Shown piece after piece: positions 44,482 to 58,100 of a DNA stretch of 64,000 nt. Where the stretch lies: NCBI GenBank assembly GCA_043228905.1, contig JBHGNT010000004.1, forward strand, positions 5,642,001 through 5,706,000, given 5' to 3'. The position numbers were made by a program, and so were the translations under genes. The notes below the pieces were generated by a model, which did not search any database, had not been told where the DNA came from, and saw only the letters and a program-made list of their open reading frames with translations. How positions within the stretch are numbered: the first letter of the stretch is position 1; every line of letters begins with the position of its first letter. This DNA is from Azolla caroliniana. Its lineage: Eukaryota > Polypodiophyta.

Positions 44482-47400
44482 CCTATAAATATAGGTGGGA
44501 GTCATTTTGGACATTCATTTATAAGTTTGGCATGTCCATTATTTAGGCATTTTTTGGAACACCTAAATTTTCGTACATGCAAGAAATCAAAATATATTTG
44601 GGTCGTTTTTTAAAATCCTTTACGCATGCGGCACCCCTGATTGTGAATCAACCTATTTTGTGTAATTTTTTACGGACAGTTTTCAAAATGCGACATATTA
44701 CCTGTTTCAAATGTCCCGGTGTTTAGAGCATTTTGTAAAATTCTAGAAATGTCCTTGTTTACCGTCCTTTCCTCTTTTTTGAATGAAATATCCTTCTCAT
44801 CTCCTCCCCTTTTGACTAATAAACAAACTGTCTATAGTATATACCATTGTTATTCACCTCATGTACTAAACACGACGTGACATCGTTTTATCCCTATGGT
44901 TCAAATTCTTCAAAATAATAACAAAAATTTCATACCACTTTCACATTGCACAAGGTCACTCTTGCACACTTGGTTTATTCGTACTTGTGCACACGCGCCC
45001 CTCTCACTTGGCCCTTCATAGGGATAAAAAACAAATTATAGGAGGAAATAATACAAAATTTCTATGAACATATTCCACTCACATTGGGAAAATCTAGGCT
45101 AGTCGATCGAACAAAAATTGGATAAGCAACTCTTCAAAATGCATTGGAAAGATACAACAATATCAAGCTTCAAATGATTTGGGGAATAATATCCCCTTCG
45201 TCACTAATATCATTGACTATAGAAGCAAATCAAAGTTTGCGGAAACATATGTGACAATGTTCATAGGAAATCATGAACTATACTATGTGTTCATAAAGGA
45301 GCTTAATTTGAATTTTATGATGTAGTTCTTAATTTTGTAAAGATGAAGTTGAAATCAAGAATGTTGTTTTGATTGTGTATGTCTTTTAATCTCTAGATAC
45401 ATCAAGGAGCGAAAGACTTTTTACTTTCTTGCATTCCATGCTTGGAGAAACATTCATTCTTCAAATATGCAACAATTCGAATTAGGCTACTTCATGGTTT
45501 ATTGCATTCGATTGCAATATAAGCAAATTGGACTAATATCACAATTTCAATTTGGAAGAAATGATTATTGAATGATCTTCGTGAATCACAACCTACAACT
45601 TCTTTACATGGTTGCAAATAGAAATCCAATCTATCATGCATGTAGTGAAACATGGTGAGGTGCATCATCATATACAACAAACTTGCAAGCAAAAGGACGA
45701 TATTTTTGGAGTTTTTTGTGTTACTCCGGGGACGTTATCAATAATTTGCCACCTAGTTATGCCCATAGTAACACGAGTGCCGAGATGTATTTGTTGGGAC
45801 CTACTTAGGTAATTTGAACAATGAATTCACCGAGAGTACATTATATACCCTTGGATATTTGGTACGAACATAGTAATTTGTTAGAAAGGCAATATGTACA
45901 ATCATTATTATGTTTCAAAATGCTTGTAAAATACTAAATTCCAATTGTATGGATTGTTGAGCATTATGATGAGACAAGTACAAAAGTATATCTCGCATGA
46001 TTGCGCTTTTCATAGTCATTATGGTACCGATACCATCCAAAACCTATAGAGAACATGTGTGACACCTAGTTATTTTTAAATCGTATACCAAATCAATGAA
46101 CAATATGTAATACCAAATCAATGTTCAATGTGTTCATCCATTTCCTCTCCGTGTAGTTTCTTTCTTTATTAGAGAACATAACATGTCTTGTGAACCTGTG
46201 TTAATATACGCTTCAAGGATATCAAACGCAGCAAGTGCCTAAATGAAGCAAGCCTAAGTTGACAAACTAGAGTTGCAACATGTGCTTTTATTTGTTGGTG
46301 AGTGTTGCAAACATGTGCCAGAAAATAGATGTTGGCACATAAGCAGATCCACACAAAGTGTGTGATCCTGCTTCATGAAGTCTCCTTATAATGCAATAGT
46401 TTCCTTTTATGTTTTTACGTTTTTTGAGCTAGGACGCGTCACTTCATAGTTCAAAAACAACCCCTTTACACTTTTCACATTAGTATTATTTGCTACAAGG
46501 GCGCTTTGTATTTGTTTCGAATTTAGAGTGCACATCTACTTACATTCAAAATTTAATATTGTCACTCGTATTCCTATAACCCTCGCCTTTCATTGCATTG
46601 CTTTCCAGTATTTGACTTATTGTTTCAAATTCCTCACATTCATAGATATGATTTGAGGGCTATACATTCTCTTTATATAATCTCTCTATCATGTTTTAAA
46701 CACATAAACCTCCATAGCTTCTTAATTTTCAATCTCCCTATCAGTCTTTAAACAATAAATCCCCGTAGCTTTCATTTTGGGCCCATTTCAACAAATTTCA
46801 CCACCACTTTTAATGCCATCTTGTTATTTTATCAACCTAGTGTTTTGGCACCTCATTACTATCATGCTTTCCTTTTCATGGTTTCTCTCGATCTATCTCC
46901 ATATCTTTCACATGTTGGCAACATAGTCATCACTAACATCATGTAATAGGTCACAAAAACTAGGTTTGTCATATTTTGAATTGGTAAAAACACACTATCT
47001 CTATGCAATAATGCCCCCATTATCTAATGGGATAAGCTCTGTGTAGACTCCCATACATAAACCTAGATGTTCATGAAATTTATGGACATGGTTCATGTTT
47101 CTAGAAATTCTCTCGATAAAAAAACTTCCCTAGCATCACACAATGCATGTTTGTTTGCATCACCCAAGATCTTGTTTCATTGTATCTAGGGATCATCATG
47201 CTTAGGGGAACGCCATCGATCAAGATTTACTATTATTATTATTATGGGTAAACACATTCATGTAAACTAGGGCCCTTGGTATGCCAAGAAAACTTTAAGG
47301 GGAGCATTATAATTAAGGATTTATTATATAATAACATACATACTAGTACAATAGAGTGGGGCCAATATTGATCTTATCACTTGATGCTCCACCAACCCTT

Positions 47401-47585
47401 GGGAGTGAAAAAAAGTGTTGGAACTGAGTAAGATGATCAATTATCATCATTGTCAAAACATGGACATTTTGCAATAGTAACGAATATAAAGTAGCAACCC
47501 AAATGTGCATGGTTTAGTAAAAAACCATGGCTTACCGCAACCTTAAATACGTGAGTTAAAAAATGTTGGTCACACTCAATTCTTC

Positions 47586-47588
<3 letters not shown>
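44482..47588. other. Intergenic, no gene recognised
   Basis: AT-rich. No domain, RNA gene or element end recognised. A short 'attattattatt' run lies near 47230. Confidence 0.55.

Positions 47589-47620
<32 letters not shown>
47589..47620. repeat. (TG)n microsatellite
   Basis: Alternating TG, about 30 bp, downstream of the TAR-like gene. Confidence 0.9.
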
Positions 47621-47622
<2 letters not shown>

Positions 47623-47959
47623 GAGTCAATATATGTCTAGTGTTTGTTGTATTCAACCATCTCAAGAAGATTTTTTTTCAATTCATGATCTTCAAGTGAT
47701 CTATGGTATGAAGTATGTATTATATAAGACAAAGAAGCCATATGGCTTCTTTATATCTACATCTTCATCATCATCTTTTGTGATAAATATATTAGACAAA
47801 AGAATCAAAGCTTACTTTGTAAGATTTCACCTCTTTTAACATATTCCGCATCGTAATGACAAAAGTTTCTAGCTATATCCTGTCTGATACTTCAATCACA
47901 ACCGACGAGAGATCCATGGAGAGGGGGAGAGGGAGGAAGATACATGTATATATAGTTTA

Positions 47960-49511
47960 CTAGTTACACCCACAAGATAATGACAAACTCATTTGTTGAA
48001 GGCGTGTTATGAAGAGTTGGAACACCTCGGCATGGTCCACCATACTAATCCTAACATATTGTCGGCTTGATCCGAAATGAACACCACTTCTTGTCAAGAT
48101 TCCATTACTCTTGAAAACACCATGGCAATCAACATCTTTCTCGCACTTCAACCAAGCGAATGCTATTGAAGGACCCAAAAATGATCTCAAAATCAAAAGG
48201 AAAATTCAAAACTCCCAAACCAAATATAAAGAAAAACAAAGCAGTTTGCCTTTTCACTTTGGTGCAATTTACCCTTGTAGTAAATTCACATTTTTTTTTC
48301 TTTACTTTTGACTTACCAGGGTGGATGGTTGTTTCCTTTCGGAAAAAGTTGCAATGATTAGACGGGAAACTTGATATGGTAAAGCATTTGCTTTGATTAA
48401 TGGCTTCTTGTAATCGTCCCCACCGTGACTCCATCTCGATATAGCCAAAATTGAATAAACCAGCCTCATCAAGATCATTGACACCACCTTTCACATTCTC
48501 CATATTATAGTTGGGGAGAGTAGTATATGTCCGCCGAATCGCCCTAAGAACTTGAGAAGCACGAAGTTGTGAATCTTTGGAGACACCAATTGTGTTTAAT
48601 TCGATATACTTAGTCATCTTTTTGGCAATGTCGGCATCTCGGACAAGCGCCCACCTACAATTCGACACCACAAGACCTGAGTAATTGAGAGCTGGGACTT
48701 TGAAATACATCAATGTCAAGAAGAAGCCTTTTGGACATTCTCTCCATGTGTGTGTGTGTGTGTGGAGGGGGGGGGGGGGGGGGAAGGTAGCACCTTTATG
48801 CTTTCTTTTTCCGATGTTGGAAGGATACAAGTACCCATCGGTACGAACAACGTTTCAATTTTATGAGTACCTACCTACATAGGCCAAGCCTAATCAACAA
48901 AAGCTTTTTATTCGGAGAATACGTGACACCATTCAGTCTAACAATGTTTCGAGCAATTCCGAATGTGAAAATGCCTTTTTAGAAGACGCAGACACGGGAC
49001 ACTACCCCTAGGTAGAAACAATGGGCACTACAACCCCCCTAGGAGCGCAACAATGGGCACTGCCCCTAGGAACAACAATTTGCGATATTTGAACTATCGG
49101 GAAAGAGTTTTCCTCACCCGATGCGTGTCCCGGCATAACCGGTACTTTTCGAGAGCGTGAAGAGCATAATGTCGTGGTCAGCGGCATGGGGTATGGGCGT
49201 ATATTGTGGCCAATAGTAAGCTAGATCATAGATAACTGCCCCTGCTCTCCCTTTCATCTTCACCACAGGTGTATGTGTCATGCCATCTGGATTTCCTGGA
49301 GATGTTACAAACTCAATGTAGCTCCTGTTGCCACTCATCATGAGGTTATTATTATAAGTTCCAGCATCCCCTGCCCACTGGTGTAACCCTGATTGAAGAT
49401 AATCTGTCATAGAAGGATATGACTGTTACATATCAATAAGAGAAAAAGAGTTAGAAATTAATCCTTCCATCCTGTGTACAAATAATGATACCTATATATA
49501 CATGTCTATGC

Positions 49512-49561
<50 letters not shown>

Positions 49562-51490
49562 GCATATGTGTGTATATTACATTACAGAAGCTTGGTAGCT
49601 CTAAATTCACAAACATGCTTTCTAACTCTAAATGCCTAAAATTGTCCTCCTTGTGACATATCTGTTCTATCCAACACTATTGATTCAAACCATCTCCACA
49701 CTTTTTAAACATCAAGTCGAGGCAACATTTGCAGATTTCGATGAAGATACTCTCGACAAGTCTAGGTGAAGAGAACCTAATCTAACCAGCGCCATTTCTC
49801 CATATTCAATGCACATTACACATTTCAGTACCAAATTATACGCATTTGTGTCCATATTCAATGCACATTACACAGATTTCAGTACCAGATTATACGCATT
49901 TGTGTCGGCATTACACATACTCGTTATCTCGAATGTAAAGAATTTGAAAGGGATTAACAGCCAAAATCATTACCGAGTAGAATGGCGCCATTGACACAAC
50001 ATCCACGGGTTCACTACTCAATGAAGAAGAGACTGCATACAATGCAGCATGGATAATCTGAGACGATCCCGTGCCCACGATGATTTCATGCCCTTCGGTA
50101 ATGGCATTGCCAACCATTTCGTGTATTAATTTGATTTCCATAGCCAGTGCTGGCTCCAGAAACCAACATATTCCATTTGTATTTGAGAAATAGCTCATCC
50201 GTTCCCCTCCTCGCAACACCGTTGTGGCCAAATCTCGATTGTTCCACCAATAGGGCTCAAACATCTTTGGGTCTCCGCTGCGAGAACAAAATGTACATGC
50301 ATATATTGAATCGACATAATATGCATCGACATAATAAATTCAATGGAAAAGTAGTATAAATTCCACATGTATATTTCATTAGCTGTAACCCAGATAAATG
50401 AATATAATCAAACAATAAAGTGAAGCTTTCAGAATTATTATCCTATGATGATGGACCAATATATGTTTGAACATTTTCAGGGAAAACACAAGGGGAGAAG
50501 AAAAGTGAGGTCTTCAGGCCAACAATCCCTGTGCCCTCAATTGCACTTAGCAATCTGATGTTATTTTGCTTCACCAAGATGTGTATAAGCTCATAATGTT
50601 GAGTCAAATGTAGCAAGAAAATGAATGGTCTCTTTCCCAAATAGGCCCCAAAAAACTTTCCTGAGATCAACTCAATGTGTGTGTGTGACAGAGAGAGAGA
50701 GAGAGAGAGAGCATAGATTAACTTACTGATCAAAGTTGATCGTGCAATCCGACATGATTTCTGAGCAATCGTGACCGGAGAAACACGAGTAGCATCGGCA
50801 CCTAATTCTTCCTGCACCATTAACATTACCATCATCATCATCATCATCAATATACTCATAGCTACCATGGCCAGAGCATGGTTGAGTACTGAGAATGGCA
50901 CCAAGACCCCATTGCATCTTCTTCTGTTTATTGCTGTTGTGATTATCATCATCACCATTAACATTCTTATTTCTTCTTCCTGTAGCTTCATTAGAAGAAA
51001 GGGAGCTTGTATCAATGCTGATCTCTCTACTGTCTGCAAAGAGATGATTCGTTGGGGATGGGCAGCTCCTGAGCAAAACTGATGATAAGAAAAGGGCGTT
51101 GACAATAAGAGAGGCTATCAACCAGTAGTTGATTCTCCTCCTCCTGCTGCTACTGCTGCTGCCTTCATTGTATTGTGGAGCCATTGCATTAAGCTTATTG
51201 GGACAAGAGATGTCCATTGTTGTGGGGCTATGGCTATCGGTCCCATTAGGGATCTTCCCCACTGTGTCTGTTGTGTTCCTGCTTGCATGATTAGGGTTTG
51301 CATGATTCGCATTACATGTGTTCGTGACAGTGTCCACAATCGAATCTGGTGCATCATTCTTCTGAGATCTCTGCAACATCCGTCTGAAACGAATAGCAGA
51401 GATCGTTCCTTCAACACCCATAGCCAAACGGAAGCCTTCTTCTTCTCCTCCTTCTACTTCTTCTTCTTCTTCAATAAATAAGCTGCACAT
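47960..51490 (-). CDS. Alliinase-family / tryptophan aminotransferase-related (TAR3/4-like) protein
   Basis: PLP-dependent aminotransferase-fold enzyme. Relatives include TAA1/TAR (tryptophan to indole-3-pyruvate in auxin synthesis) and alliinases; the true substrate is not shown. Exons on the - strand: 51490-50727, 50277-49974, 49422-49118, 48654-48317, 48162-47960; phases close to 637 codons. From the N-terminus: acidic start, a membrane segment at about 122-140 (YWLIASLIVNALFLSSVLL), a Cys-rich EGF-alliinase module at about 204-249 (CSGHG...C.CYSCFSGHDCSE...C), then the catalytic domain with GDP-MFEPYWW, SPGNPDG (Asn about 400), YDLAYYWP and SKSTGYAGTRIGWA (PLP lysine about 448), and FAWLKC near the end. 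All key residues are present. The first 102 residues are unusual; Met103 may be the real start. Confidence 0.9.
48749..48783. repeat. GT run followed by G-rich run in TAR intron 3
   Basis: GT repeats then about 16 G with one A, inside the intron between exons 3 and 4. Confidence 0.85.
49518..49556. repeat. (TA)n microsatellite in TAR intron 2
   Basis: About 38 bp of alternating TA. Confidence 0.9.
49801..49915. repeat. Direct duplication of about 53 bp in TAR intron 2
   Basis: Two copies of 'catattcaatgcacattaca' plus 'ttatacgcatttgtgt', the second with a small insertion. Confidence 0.85.
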
Positions 51491-52330
51491 TGGTACATTT
51501 AAAAAGATCTCAGAGGGGTCAATATAGAGTTAGAAATAAATAATCAAACTTTAGAACATTTTAGCAGAAACATAGCTTTTCTTCCATTATTGAGTCTAGA
51601 TGATGATTTACTTTAGCAGTAAAAATCGAGAGAAAATAAATAAATAAATATTCATTAAAGCCTCTTCTTCTTTTTTTTTACCTCTCTTTGCCCAGCTATG
51701 GAGGCAACCATGTAATTAACTACAATAACTAAGCAATATCTGTCTCAGCATTGAATACTCTGTTTTTGTTCCAGAGAAATTTAAAAAAAAACAGAAGATT
51801 ACTCTGTTTCTTAATAGATATGATTAGATATTCATCAGTTAGCTATAACCATGAATATATATATATATATATATATATAAGATTGGGGGGTAGCTTTTAG
51901 GGATTTTCCTTTATAGCAGAGTGGGGAAGAAAACCTAATATTACAAATAAGGATGGTGTGTGTGCATGTGCATGACTAATTTAGGGTTTCCAAAGTGGGC
52001 TTTAATTAGAAGTGGAAGCAATGGAGAGTTAGAAACCAAAAACAGAGAGAAAAAAAGGGGATGCCATAGCTAGAGAGAGAGAGACTTATTTTCTGTAGCT
52101 TTTTTTCTTATATATATATATATATATACTTAGCAAAGCTACTACTCTAATACTGATTCATTAAATCTTCTTCTTCTTCCTTCTTCACTCTTTCAATCTT
52201 CCTTCCTCCTCCTCTTCTTCTTCTTCTTCTTTCTTTTCCTCTTCTTGTGCCTCTTCTTCTTCTTTTCTTTTCTTCTTCCTCTTATGTATATTGTTTTTTC
52301 TCCTTACTAGGTAGGTAAGTGAGCTCTCTG
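51491..52330 (-). promoter_or_regulatory. Presumed promoter / 5' leader of the TAR-like gene
   Basis: Upstream of the gene on the - strand. Contains TA runs near 51854-51879 and 52111-52129 and a strongly CTT-rich stretch at 52160-52300 (GAA-rich on the gene strand). Which TA run, if any, acts as a TATA box cannot be told. Confidence 0.3.
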
Positions 52331-52399
52331 CTTCTTTTTTCCTTTTGCTTCTTTTTTCTCTCTCTTCTTAAGTATGTTGTTTAGTTTAATTATATGTTT

Positions 52400-52803
52400 G
52401 CATGTATGTATGTATGTATGTATGTATGTATATGAATATATGAATGTATGCATGTGTATTTTATGGATTATGTATTTGTATGCATGTGTATTTTATGAAT
52501 TATTTTTGCTACTAATGCTTCTTTTTCATCTCTTTTGTGAGAGCTTAGTATAGTTCATGTGTGTGTGTGCATGTATGTATGTATGTATATGTATGTATGA
52601 GATGGCAGTATGTACTTATGCATGTATTTATATTGTTTTGCTCATCATTAGCTTCCAATCATTTGCCATCCATCATATCAACATATATATATATGTGTGT
52701 GTATGTACACACTTTACCCCCTCTATATATATATATATGTATGTACTTTCTCTCTCTCCCTCTCTCTCTCTATCAATCTATATATATATATATATATATA
52801 TAT
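52400..52803. repeat. Cluster of TGTA, TATA and CT microsatellites
   Basis: 'tgtatgtatg' runs near 52405-52430 and 52570-52600, a TA/GT run near 52683-52703, a CT run near 52749-52772 and a TA run at 52779-52803. Apparent frames here are repeat by-products. Confidence 0.8.
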
Positions 52804-55074
52804 GATATTATATATTGTAATGATGTTATATACCTTATGTGGCCCATGAGTGAGTGAGTGAGTGAGTATATGCAAGTGAGTAGTGGCATTCACTTCACTA
52901 AACTTCTCAACTCACTTCATCTTTGTTTTGAAAAGAGTGTGGGAGGCCTTAGGACCCTTTTTTGTTCTTTGAAATCGCAACTTCCGAGCTATTTATTCAC
53001 ACGCAAATCCATTTACACGCCAATAGCTCCTCCCCTATACAAATTGGCCCTCATTGTGCCCTTGTACACAAACACACCTCCATGTAAAAAACAAAAACAC
53101 AAATTACAGTAGTGTTGACCTTACAATTGCATATATAGACATGTGTATATATATGTTTGTGTGGGTGCAGATGACTAAATATGTACATATCTTTATGCAT
53201 ACATTTTAACCTACATATTCTATATATATACGTGTGTGTGTGTGTGTGTATAGTCGTGTCGACACTGTCACACCCTTATGTCACACCCTTATGAGTGGTT
53301 ATGATGCAGGTATCATCATACATTTCATGGACAAATAAATCTTGTTTGGATTTGTAGTACATCATGTTAACTCCCAATGATGATGCCCTTATTCTTGCAT
53401 ATGTATTATGCATATACGTACTCCACCTTTTTTTACGGACAAATAACCCTTGTGGGGATTGATTGTAGTACATTTTAACTTCTGATAGTGTCCTAGGCTA
53501 GATGGTAAACAGTTTAATAGTGTTGAGAAAATCCATTGATGCGACATCGCCATGACTAACTTTCAATGGAATTTGGATCCCTTTGGGATCCGAAACATTT
53601 GATGTTTGCAACCTCTCCTTGTATATTTGATTTACGGTTGGAATATATCTCATATGTAATCTTGTAATTTATCTTATCCATAACCGTGCAAACCAAGGCT
53701 TGTAATGGTCTTAGCGCGTTACCTTTGTTTGGAGGACATAAAAGCATGAAAACAAAGGTTTCTCGTGGTCTTACACATTGCCTAGATCTAGACTTATGTC
53801 GTACCAACTTCAAGCATGCAAAACCTTATCCAAAAGACTCCAAACTAAGCCCTCTTATGGCATTGCTTTCATGTAGAGTGATAAAAACCTACTAAGATTT
53901 GTTAGTTTTAGGCGTCTTGTGGAATGTTAGCCAACAAGGTTCAAACATACCGCCTCTTTATAACTTATGCTTCTAGTTCAATTAAACACTTGACTCTACC
54001 AAGATGCCCAATGCATTCCTTTTTTTTATAGAAAATGGGGGGGGGGGGGGGGCACAATTCCCGTAACTTTAGGAAGATGCATGGCGTATTTGTTTTTTTT
54101 TATAAATGTGATGGTTGGGAATGCATTTATTTGTGGCCTCCTACTATGTAGGACCTTGACCACCAACCGCAATTCCCTTGGCCCTACTAGAGTTCACAAG
54201 TGTTTCTTGTTTTCTACACATGGAAAATGTAAACAAGATCATCAATGCTCATATGAAAGCTTTGTGATGGAAACATATGAATGTGTACCTACATATTGTA
54301 GAATTGCATGAGTTTCTGGAGATGGGAGGTCACATGTTCACAAGACACATAGAATTAATCACGTGAATATGGATGAGAGTGGAAGGTGGCTATGATTAAG
54401 AGTTTGTGGAAAATAAGTTTTCCATCAATGGAACATTGCCATATTGTACTACTATTTTTTTATAGCTACAAATTTAGAATTGCATACAAGTTATTCAAGA
54501 GAAGAGATTGTTGTCCACATGACTCAAAGAGTTAGCCTATTTCAAAAACGATTGGAAAAGGTATTTGTAGAAAATGAGAGTTTATTGGTGTGCCGCCTCC
54601 GATCCACCAAACACATCACATAGTGCTTTGCATGTATTAGCCTTGTTTTCTTTTTAGTAATTCGTGAAATGTTCTCAAATGGATAAATTTCTAATCATGG
54701 GAATGATTTTCAATTTAGGTGAAAGGTATTTTCTATGTACAGCAAGCAACATTGTATATTCCAAAGTGGAAAGTTGATAAACCCCAGTACAACTCTTGAG
54801 CATTAGAAATATGGTTATGCCACTATAATAATGTAATGACCATTGATTCTACTCAAAGGCGCATCCTCTTGTAAAAACCTTGAACAAAACCTTTTCTTTT
54901 TAAAATCTTCTTGCATGGTGGCAAAAAGAATCCAATAGCTCGAAGACAACAAGCTATTGGAATTTGAGAGACGTTGAGGTTGTCTCTTCTTTGTTTTTCG
55001 AATCTTCCCTCATGGTTGCAATTAGAATCCAACAGCTAGATGACAAAATTTGTATACTTATCAATTTCTATCAA

Positions 55075-55075
<1 letters not shown>
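52804..55075. other. Intergenic, no gene recognised
   Basis: AT-rich, with a poly-G run at about 54039-54052. A frame at 54081-54311 (+) has a Cys-rich segment that only loosely resembles a CCCH finger. No gene claimed. Confidence 0.5.

Positions 55076-55150
<75 letters not shown>
55076..55150. repeat. Compound microsatellite (GT)n(GA)n
   Basis: GT run to about 55109 followed by a GA run; same arrangement as 1961-2041. Confidence 0.93.
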
Positions 55151-55153
<3 letters not shown>

Positions 55154-58100
55154 GGCACACTATAGTTGGGATGCATTTGTTAATTGTTTGGAGACCATGG
55201 CATTGTTAGACATGTAGTTCTGGAGAAGTGATAAATAGTGTAACAAAGTTGTGTGGAAGCAGCAATAAAATAATACAAGAAATTATCCCACTGTCATTGA
55301 AAATCCATGCGAACAATCCCTTCTTCTATTCTTAAAAATGCATGGGTTAGTAAATGTGTCACTAGAATCGGTTGCAAGTTCTATTCTTAAAAATGCTACA
55401 AGAGAAGTTGTTGTTGACGAAGAAGTAACTAACTGATCAATCTTTGCATGTAGATGCACATGCCATTGTAGCATCAACATAACGCTTGTTGCACATTTAC
55501 TATATTAACACCCCATAGAAGAATGAACTTCATTTATCCTTATTGGTGCAATCCTCTCTTGAGAGAACATAAAATTGGAGCAATAATCATATGAATGGGA
55601 AAGCAAAAGGAAAGGTTCAAGGTTTTTTCTTATTTGACACCCAAAAAAGGGTGCGAAGGGACAATGAATACCAAATGAAAACTGGAAAATCTCGTGTGAT
55701 GTAATTCCTTGAGCAAATGATCGAGATTCTAAAAATTGAACAAATCAATCTAAAATTCTCATTGGTGATTATTTAGATTATGTGATTTCTCACTATGAAG
55801 CTTCCACTATGCTACTATTTTTGTTCGAATGACCCCTATCTAGTTTGAAAGCAACAATAAACAGCTTTATTACACTTCTCTACCAATATATATTCGTACG
55901 AAATCGGAACGATATACATATTCATATCATTTGTAGATTTTGTGTCACAAAAGAAATCTAAATCTAGTGATGAAAATATTTTCAATGACATCCAATTAAC
56001 TAGTTTGTACATAATACCATGACATAAATTCTAATATGCATGTGCGCAAAATATCAAAATGACAAAATCAAAGCTATGGGATTTTAAAGAAACAAAATAT
56101 GAAAGAAACCAAAGATAACAACAAGAAAACAAGATGGAGAAAAGAAAGGGTGAACATGATGATTCTATGTCTAATTTATTCAGAAGCAAGGCTAACAACA
56201 TAATCACTTAAGCACAACCTAATGATGCAATTCAAATGGGCAATTACGTCTCGAGAATTGAACAAGAAATTGAAGTTTCATACTACACATGAACTCAACG
56301 AATTAATTGGTAGGAATCAAATTGTAGTAGAGACAAAGTTATTGTTGTGCCCTTATTCTACTAAAAAGTGTTCTAATGGCCACATCAATTAAATGAAAGC
56401 TATATAGTTTTGTAGTGGTAGTTACAAAACAAGAGAAAAGGGATAACGCCTCTTCACCCATATGTGGTCCAACCATGATACTCTATTATACACCACCAAA
56501 GTTGTAGCAAAAGAAACTAGGGGCATTGCAAAGAAGAAAGAACCTTAAAATATAGGGATCTCGTCTTTCTTAAACAATTCTCTCGTTCTGATATCAATTC
56601 GATAAAAGATGCATCAAATATCTTTAGTCGAAGTAATGGAAACACTTTTTCATTATTGTATCTAAAAATAGTTTCAAAATAAGGATGCAACTTCTTTAGG
56701 GCCGTAAGTCCACCAATCACTCAAAAATTTGGCATCATTAGGAAGTTTGTTTCAATTTCGTTGACATACCTACTAGACACCAAACTGCACTAAAGTTTCG
56801 ATAAACTATAATTTTATTAACCCACACCTAGATTGTCAAGTTGTTCCCAATTCATTAATCGCACACAAATTGAAGTTCACTATTACAATAAACATCCCAT
56901 CAATGCATGCCTCATAGTCTTCTACGTTAACCACCACCACACACTATATTCTCACCACCATAAGCATATCAACATATTGTCTTATGTGTTGCCACTTACC
57001 TGCAAGTTGTGCCATATATCCATCTTGCAAGATACATTTTTATTGCATTAAATCCATTATTTTAGAATGCAAGGATGTATATTTCAATCTACATCAACTA
57101 TGCATGAGTGGCATTGTTCAAGTTGCAAAGTTCACAACCTTGCACACAAATAGAGTCCTTAGACATCCACGGTTTGGATAATGTTTCTAACATATTGATT
57201 TGTTAGGTAGGCCATTCTCCGAGCTTACCTACATACTACAAGTGTTGATATTGACACCATTAACCTTTTTGCACTCAAAGTGTCATCCATCTAGTTTCAT
57301 GACCTAGCCACCATGATACCAACATGGATGAGTGAACCATTATACCCTAGTTGTTAAAATGGGTGCAACTCATCTAACATAAAAAGGACATGTGTGAAAC
57401 ACCCTCTTCGAGGACAAGTTTGGCATTGTAAGAATGATGGCATGTTCCATATTGAACATGCAGATACAAATATATGGATGTGAAATTTTTACTATCAATA
57501 TTCACTTTTATGAATCTAGATATTGAAGCCAATGATTTTACCCACAATCAATCACTTAGTTAAAAACTCAAGAATTAAGCTCAAGATATTGGAATTAGGC
57601 TTGGGAAATGGAAAAGATGGAATGCTAGTATGATTATTGATGACTGATTTCGATCGAGATTATGACTATGTAGGGATCATCAATGAGTGCCTATGGAAGA
57701 ACTATCCAATTAAAACAGACAAGGTTGGAGATGTCTTTTGCATGGTGAGGAAGTACCTTATATCTCATTTTGCCTAATGGTTAACACCACTGCTTCACTT
57801 GGAGTGATCTCAAAAACAACTCTTGGAGCAACATCTATTTATTACCTTAATTGCCAATTTTCCACTTGATGTGCTTGTTTGTCTTTGTTCTCCAATTGTA
57901 GATAGTTCCCCTCACTAAGCTTGACCCCTCACCTTGAGCTTGAAGCTCAAATTCAATGTTTCCATCTAAGTTAGGTATTTGAGCTTCATTTTGTATTGAG
58001 CATGGTTGGTTTTCAATAAGAGTTTGTTGTTGTTGATTGGTAGTTTCTTGTGTTGTCTTATATTTAATTAAGATGATTAGAAAGTTGTCAATGTATACCT

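Noticed and set aside
44098-44613. 171-codon hydrophobic + strand frame
   Set aside because: Lies largely inside the Gypsy E LTR, antisense to it; no family resemblance.
48129-48830. 233-codon single - strand frame
   Set aside because: It is TAR exon 4 with read-through into both introns; the splice sites and family alignment define the true exon.
52557-52857. + strand frames of about 90 codons
   Set aside because: Translations of GTAT, TA and CT microsatellites.
54081-54311. Possible CCCH zinc finger (CFLFSTHGKCKQDHQC)
   Set aside because: The last His is missing, spacing is off and there is no longer frame; probably chance or a remote remnant.
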